From positions 1 to 36,223 of the forward strand of contig JAIPMN010062622.1 of the NCBI GenBank assembly GCA_020650975.1: DNA of 36,223 nt, in the 5' to 3' direction. The stretch is from Apostichopus californicus. Taxonomy: Eukaryota > Echinodermata > Holothuroidea > Aspidochirotida > Stichopodidae. Positions 32,601 through 36,223 of this stretch are shown here, in pieces (positions within the stretch are counted from its first letter, which is position 1; every line of letters starts with the position of its first letter). A program made the position numbers and the translations under genes. A model generated the notes under the pieces. That model saw nothing but the letters and a program-made list of their open reading frames with translations, searched no databases and was not told where the DNA came from.

Positions 32601-35034
32601 GAACTGCATATAAAATGTCAACAATAGTGAAATTTGCTTGCACCAATTATAATCGTCATTAATATTTTTTAGGAGATTGAAGAACGTTCTCAGTTTTAAT
32701 GTTTATTCTATTTATAACCAAATGCTTCTAGTTTTGTGGCTTGTAAATCAATGAAATAATATCTCTGACAAAAGCAGAAAAATGAATGATTATCATTTTA
32801 CATACAAGAGAAGCAAGAAATTGCTATATTTACTAGTTTGGCATGGATATAATGAAAGTACATACCTCCAAAGACAAAGCTGGTGAGTAAACATCCAAGG
32901 ATAATTGTTCCACAGGTGAAAGTCACAACAAGATTGGCTGTATATAAAGAAAGAAATATTGGCCCTGATGTTGTCTTCATTTCTTTCTTTATTTGAATAT
33001 GTCAATTCCTATTGTAGACTTAAATATATAACACACTTTATCTTTTTCATATCTCCAAATGATGCCAAGAGGATTAATTTCACACAGGATAATCCTTCCC
33101 TAAAATGTAAACATCACTGGTGATCCAATTTGACTCTATACTTCTGATTATCAAATCTTTACCATTCCTCTTCCACAAAACACCTTCCTTCACACTCCTC
33201 CTAACATACCACTGCTTGACAATTACAAGTCTTAATCTGATAAATGTCCTGTATTATGTAATGTACAAATAAAGTTATAAATCATGTCATTCAATTTTTC
33301 GTATCACATCTTGTTAAAATTATTTAGATGATTTATGTCCAGTTATCTTCTAATCTTTAAACCAGGAACCAGTTTGTTACTTACTATCCTCATCAGCTGA
33401 AAACTCGGCTAGAGCCTCATGGTTCCGTTCGTTGGTCAAATGGAGGTCAAAGGTCGCATTGATACCTGTATGGCTTCGAGCATGACAGTTCATAAAAACA
33501 AAGTAGTTCCACTCAGCTTCATCCTGATAGAATTTTCGGTCCCCATAACAGTGAGTGACCTGTGCAAAAGACAAAACATATAATGTGAGAGTTGGTAGCT
33601 CTGTACAGTTTTAACTACATCAGTGGTGCTTTATAAATTGCATCATACATGGTTTGATGAAGATCTGGTTTGACCTTCAATAAGGTTAACTTTACATTAG
33701 ATATGGTCACGTTAATGTTTATCTAGTATGACTTCAAAACAAGCTATTAACTTAAGTTGGTTATGGTATTTAGAGTTTAGTGAGGGCGCACTTTCTCAAC
33801 ACAGTCACTCATTTTTCACTCAACTAGTTATATGTCACCCAAATTGGTTTAATTAGTTGGCTATATGTCAACAACAAATTCCAACAAAGATTTACAGACA
33901 ACTTTTGCTAAGCTTTGGTAAATCTGTCTACACAGTTTTGTAGCCTTGAAATAGGTGACAAGTGTTGATGTTTAATTCCTTCAAATGTATTGACAAACTG
34001 AATAAAGGCTTTGACAACATAATGCATGTTTGTTTTATGTTTTGGTTTCATCTTAATAAATAATAACATGTTATTTTATGTAAAATCACATTGCAAAGTA
34101 GTTTAGTAGCTTTAACTATTTATTCCTTAATGGAGGGAGAGCACCAAAAAAAAAAAAAAAAAGGAGAGAAAAACAAGGGGGTTACATACTTATAATTTCC
34201 TTATTGTTGTCAATTAACATTTTGTTCTTTAAGTCCTTTAATCCATAGATATATATATAGATATAGACTCCTTTCTTTCAGGTTTCATTCTGTATACAAA
34301 TGCTACAATGTACTTACGTTCCTTCCATCTTCCTCTACCTCAGGATCACAGATGTGAAAGCCATTATTCTGCATCAGTGGATAAATGGTTGTTTTAATTC
34401 CAGTTATTGTTCCCAGTTTCTCAAGGCAGGTCTGAAAAATGGAAACATAAAAAAATTCAAAGGTAACTATTTCATTAAGCAAACTTTCCAATTGAAAATT
34501 CCAAGAGTGGGTAAAATGTCCCTTATGATCAAGAATTAACATATCTTCTTCTATTTATTCACTGAGGAACTCAAGAAACTTCAAACCGCTTCATTCCTAT
34601 CAAACTGTTCATGATGGAGCTCTAAATCTTACCACTAATTAACAATTAATTTGTTTACAATATTTTCTTTCGTTCCCTGCCTAGTGCCTAATGTAAATGG
34701 AGACTGCTCATACACATCCAGCCTCATCAGTCCATTTCTCCTTATACTTTGTACTTTAACAGTCAACAATCATATTTGTCTACACATATTTCTTTGGGAA
34801 AGCTTTGCTCCTAAGAACACATGGTATGTGAATTGATGTAACTTGCATGTTTAAATATATCTATTAATAAATAACCCTAAATTATTCATTTCCTAGAAAT
34901 ATTTAACAAAATAAAGTAACGTATAACATATAATTTCAAATAATCACTATTACCATTTCATGTCCATGAGCATTTATCAAAGGCCATTGTCCATCTTTAC
35001 CATTAAATCCGACCAGATCACTGCAGCAATCCTC
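17693..35034 (-). CDS. Right gene: GPR180/TMEM145-family seven-transmembrane protein with long modular tail
   Basis: Twenty-nine exons join in one frame of 950 codons plus stop. Core, 372 codons: 34954-35034, 34318-34431, 33385-33559, 32866-32937, 31930-32079, 31050-31128, 30467-30633, 30074-30230, 29488-29608. Tail, 578 codons: 28865-28984, 28354-28491, 27898-27975, 27441-27533, 27036-27122, 26303-26374, 26054-26122, 25313-25384, 24755-24835, 24189-24284, 23713-23790, 22617-22694, 21969-22049, 21429-21500, 20902-20967, 20571-20654, 19879-19950, 19258-19335, 18626-18673, 17693-17866. Family hallmarks are an ectodomain with WNYFVFMNC and FSADE, seven hydrophobic segments, and TRPSATNTYFPYH after the last one, comparable with TRPSA..FPYH in TMEM145. 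Family members are poorly understood; GPR180 has been linked to TGF-beta-type signalling and vascular remodelling. The start codon and signal peptide were not found; they are probably upstream or in an unrecognised exon. The tail is much longer than in GPR180. Confidence 0.85.
17962..18335. repeat. Right-arm-only tandem duplication, period about 186 bp
   Basis: TTGTGGTTCTTATGTGACCG occurs at 18001 and 18187. It is followed in both copies by gttgacaaggcagac, ctgtattatttgaaatcattcca, taattcagt and attttatagtccattgaata. The equivalent left-arm intron (about 9230-9400) has one copy. It lies in the last intron of the right gene. Confidence 0.85.
19258..20654 (-). CDS. Right gene exon triplet, copy 2
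   Basis: Exons 20571-20654 (SQKQGKLCGPTASESQTETA... DQPSV), 19879-19950 (RRMKTRKIPSSELTIEDVIE...) and 19258-19335 (SQKRSKHHSGASSRYLLDNE...), the partners of the left exons at 7315, 7662 and 8284. The first exon has SQKQ, as in triplet copy 1 of both genes, whereas the left copy 2 has SQEQ. The basic patch has a K to M change. The 352-bp mobile element at 20066 sits in the intron between the first two. Confidence 0.8.
20066..20417. mobile_element. TTAA-flanked MITE, 352 bp, inserted in the right arm only
   Basis: Terminal inverted repeats AGGCATTGAAGACTCGC and (reverse complement of the end) AGGGTGTGAAGACTTGC are flanked by TTAA at 20062-20065 and 20418-20421. The left arm shows the empty site near 7551: its sequence runs straight through, with TAAA where TTAA would be. 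No coding frame is present. TTAA target choice is typical of piggyBac-type elements, so a nonautonomous piggyBac-like MITE is the best guess. A 5' fragment of the same family is at 16172. Confidence 0.85.
20902..22049 (-). CDS. Right gene exon triplet, copy 1
   Basis: Exons 21969-22049 (SQKQGKLCGPTASEDQSETA, then AYAQPSV), 21429-21500 (RRKKTRKISSSELTIEDVIE...) and 20902-20967 (SQRRSKHHRTSSVQTEQQQQ NK). Partners are 5968, 6461 and 7002. Differences include a Cys in the left protein that is Tyr here (ACAQ against AYAQ). SELTIED here matches triplet copy 2 rather than its left-arm partner SELSIED, a hint of exchange between triplet copies or of a mutation on the left. Confidence 0.8.
22617..27533 (-). 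CDS. Right gene, shared tail exons with tyrosine motifs
   Basis: Ten phase-0 exons from 27441-27533 down to 22617-22694, partners of the left exons at 529-5438 except the left-only exon at 4698. They contain SYLQN and QYDNSS, KYSVTV and MYALADSDE, FHEI (Tyr in the left gene), PMYDMVP, VIYVKP plus KEYLERK, LYDQI and KYE, SYYEVV, and the EQEQLTE end. Introns are 180-930 bp. The one at 22694-23713 hosts the foldback element, and the one at 25384-26054 hosts the antisense pseudo-fragment. Every exon is open and in phase. Confidence 0.82.
22838..23429. mobile_element. Foldback element with long inverted repeats, 592 bp, right arm only
   Basis: It starts TACGGAAGACTAATGCGGCC and ends with the near-exact inverse (TACGGGAGACTAATGCGGCC on the other strand). 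The inverted repeats extend about 150 bp inward, through an A-run, an ATATACAAGACAAAATTTTT stretch and iterations of ACTACGAAAAACAAAATTTTT. A 6-bp duplication GAAAAC flanks it (22832-22837 and 23430-23435). The left arm has the uninterrupted site near 5225 (gttgaaaactctaagg in inverse orientation). The open frames inside (22803-23214) are repeat artefacts. The class is uncertain: long repetitive inverted ends resemble foldback or Mutator/Kolobok-like elements. Confidence 0.85.
25615..25815 (+). pseudogene. Right-arm copy of the antisense coding-like fragment
   Basis: Equivalent of 2440-2690, here on the plus strand. It is interrupted by a TAA at about 25725 in the stretch acaaggtttaagaac. Relative to the left copy, about ten codons differ and almost all differences change the residue, as expected of unconstrained DNA. 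The donor-like gtaagt at its end is kept. Confidence 0.4.
27898..28984 (-). CDS. Right gene membrane-proximal tail exons outside the duplicated arm
   Basis: Exons 28865-28984 (VGIAEDEETVSYDYVPTETT...), 28354-28491 (KDSKRVAASYSSQKQPSKGR...) and 27898-27975 (SASISMATLVNCPVPPPSNL... VTYMM), all phase 0-0. VSYDYV fits the loose ITIM pattern, and YDYVP could also act as an SH2 or endocytic site. Clear arm homology stops near 27793, between the last of these and the shared exon at 27441-27533. The left gene therefore lacks a recognisable copy of all three in this window. Confidence 0.8.
29488..32937 (-). CDS. Right gene seven-helix membrane domain (GpcrRhopsn4 type)
   Basis: Six exons carry the hydrophobic segments. 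TM1 NLVVTFTCGTIILGCLLTSF (32866-32937); TM2 YKIWIFSLCLHFTGCVIM (31930-32079); TM3 SAGSIVFAILMIVISKGYTI (31050-31128); TM4 FAFASWFSFCYMILYIILG and TM5 beginning ALGIVCMRIG (30467-30633); TM5 end and TM6 FYLIFTILSSSWFLAEPVMI (30074-30230); TM7 MYLITLVFGHVVFVILTRPS (29488-29608). Unlike the tail, these exons use mixed phases (1, 2 and 0), and the joins give uninterrupted helices, which supports the splice calls. No typical rhodopsin DRY or NPxxY motif is seen, as expected for this family. The left gene has no visible copy of these exons. Confidence 0.88.
32463..32503. repeat. Perfect 15-bp hairpin in a right-gene intron
   Basis: TATCTCATCTCCCTA (32463-32477) is followed after an 11-nt loop by its exact inverse complement (32489-32503). 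It lies in the 786-bp intron between the TM1 and TM2 exons. The surrounding 32197-32450 has a chance open frame and a (CA)n stretch. It could be the end of a small inverted-repeat element or a structured intronic RNA. No function is evident. Confidence 0.6.
33385..35034 (-). CDS. Right gene ectodomain exons (GOLD-like region of the GPR180/TMEM145 family)
   Basis: Exon 34954-35034 reads EDCCSDLVGFNGKDGQWPLI and so on. Exon 34318-34431 starts TCLEKLGTITGIKTTIYPLM and contains HICDPEVEEDGRN. Exon 33385-33559 (ends in phase 1) contains VTHCYGDRKFYQDEAEWNYF, VFMNCHARSHTG, an N-glycosylation site NATF, then LTNERNH and EFSADE. Cysteines in CC, TC, IC, HC and NC could pair in the lumen or outside the cell. 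The alternation of a WxYxxxxxC strand, a (D/E)xxLTN strand and FSADE just before the first helix matches what I recall of TMEM145. About 50 N-terminal residues usual in the family, including a signal peptide, are missing from the model. Confidence 0.8.
33560..34317. other. Intron of the right gene with simple repeats
   Basis: This 758-bp intron contains an A run of about 17 near 34146-34162 and a TA/GATA-rich patch at about 34248-34266. No exon-like or element-like sequence was recognised. Other long introns, at 31129-31929 (801 bp) and 29609-30073 (465 bp, with a T run near 29779), likewise show nothing identifiable. Confidence 0.6.
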
Positions 35035-36050
35035 CTACAGAGAGGGAATAAAATATACTAAATATGACAAAATATATGAGATTAAATTATACAACATAAA
35101 TACAGGCAGTCAACCATATAGTTTTTGTTCTTAAGATGAAAATCATGCAGAAGCGATAAAAGGAGTTACATTAGGCTCAATGTAGTTGGTTGCATTTCAT
35201 GAACTTACTAATAACATAGTCCATTAGTTCAACATTCACTCAGTAAACTGGGATAATATTCCATACTAATTATCAACAAACCAAATTTGCCCTGATTATT
35301 TGCAAACTAGACTAGGCTAGGTGAATCTGAAATGAGAGTGTTGTAGGTGTGGGTGATATAATATAATTTATTTGAAAAGTCAGAGATTTGGAGAGAATTA
35401 GGTTCAATGGCACTGAAGTGTTGGCACTAGCCCCAAAAGACCGTTCATGTGAATGATTAAGGGGTGCCATCATACCCAAACCCCTTCCCCAGGGTCATGT
35501 GCCCTGATTTGGATTTTGCAGTGGCTTAAAGTAGAACGATAGTGACAAAAAAAAAATCTCTCCTTTTCACATATAATGCAGTTTATATGTTACCAAGCAA
35601 CCTATTTTTTTAATTTTCCAAATAGCACACCGGAAAGTTATAAAAAAGGGAATTAAAACATCGTTTTTTCGTCTCCGTAATTGATACGAATTTAGGAATT
35701 TGCAAACACTGCAACGACCTTGAACAGCCCTCAGGTCAGTGAATGACGTCACTGTGATGATCTTTTCTGTTGTGCACTGTTCAGTACAGAGCTGTGCGTG
35801 CATTTCGTGTCAGCATAACTGTTATTTTCCGGCGTAATGTTCAAGACATAAATAGATAATGAATATCATGGTGTTTCTTGATTACTTCACCACGTGTTTA
35901 CAAGTTTTTTTTACGAAATTTGCGACGATTTCGCAACGATTTCCCAATATCTGATGAGGTAACTCGCAAGCTGACCCAACGTAACGTAAATCACAAGATC
36001 ACGTTGTTGGCGGGTTTTATACAGAGTGCTGTATGAATGTGCTCACTTAC
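35035..36050. other. Upstream intron or leader region of the right gene
   Basis: A signal-peptide exon was expected here, but none was found: ATG-starting minus-strand frames (for example 35567-35803) show no hydrophobic leader and no family similarity. The acceptor at 35035-35036 is preceded by a good pyrimidine tract on the coding strand. GC-richer patches near 35700-35800 could be promoter-proximal DNA. Confidence 0.4.
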
Positions 36051-36223
36051 CTGTCAAACTGGCGCAATAATAATAGTGATGATAGTCTCAAATGTAGATT
36101 AGTATAACATCCGTAAGAAAATCCAAAGTTCTAAACAAAGTAGAAACGCTTGTATGCACTAGGCCTACTGTAAAACATAAACGTTCCTTGTTCCGTACGT
36201 CATTAAATCCAACAGAAAGGTTC
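36051..36223 (-). other. Candidate noncoding 5' exon of the right gene, open at the window edge
   Basis: On the minus strand a strong donor (TTTGACAG followed by GTAAGTGAGC) lies at 36051/36050. The sequence before it has stops in all frames close to the donor, so it would be 5' untranslated. It contains a 12-codon upstream frame beginning ATGACG. If this is the leader exon, the missing start-codon exon would have to lie between it and 35034. The evidence is a single splice signal. Confidence 0.25.

Noticed and set aside
35567-35803. 78-codon minus-strand frame as a possible N-terminal exon of the right gene
   Set aside because: It has no signal peptide, no similarity to the family N-terminus, and no convincing donor joining it in frame to 35034.
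1-36223. tRNA, rRNA or other structural RNA genes
   Set aside because: No cloverleaf with A and B boxes and no rRNA-like stretch could be recognised by eye; a covariance-model scan was not possible.

Overview
The window is AT-rich eukaryotic DNA. Genes are split into short exons with GT-AG introns of about 0.2-1 kb. It also holds MITE-like elements, poly-C tracts and one short N gap inside a C run. The composition, intron sizes and mobile elements suggest an invertebrate animal; an echinoderm or other marine deuterostome is a guess. There are no bacterial-type genes. Nearly all open frames longer than 60 codons are chance frames in introns or repeats, or pieces of the exons described here.

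The coding content is two related genes that face each other tail to tail. The right gene (minus strand, 17693-35034) encodes a seven-transmembrane protein of the GPR180/TMEM145 family (GpcrRhopsn4 domain). It has a cysteine-containing N-terminal ectodomain (33385-35034), seven membrane helices (29488-32937) and a cytoplasmic tail of 578 residues built from 20 consecutive exons that are all phase 0-0. Its first coding exon (signal peptide) was not found. The left gene (plus strand, 36-9675) is an open-ended paralog of that tail. Its exons match the right gene one for one, except that it has a private upstream exon (36-86) and a private internal exon (4698-4751).

The two genes lie in an inverted duplication: left arm about 272-9960, right arm about 17460-27793, around a spacer of about 7.5 kb. 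Within each arm an older three-exon tandem duplication is visible. After the arms formed, the right arm gained a 352-bp TTAA-flanked MITE and a 592-bp foldback element, both with target duplications and both with an identifiable empty site in the left arm. Each arm also has its own intronic tandem duplication. The spacer holds a complete 680-bp hAT-type MITE with a perfect 8-bp target duplication, a diverged tandem repeat of 0.75-0.9 kb, MITE fragments and otherwise featureless DNA.

In both genes the tail carries many short tyrosine motifs (YDYV, YDMV, YDKL/YDQI, YEVV, YDNS), roughly one per small exon, and repeated basic SKHH / RRKKTRK modules. The inferred picture is a membrane receptor-like protein with a modular, possibly alternatively spliced and tyrosine-phosphorylated tail. 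The tail has been duplicated, and in the left gene it may be joined to a different upstream part. All joins are read by eye from splice signals and conserved frame.
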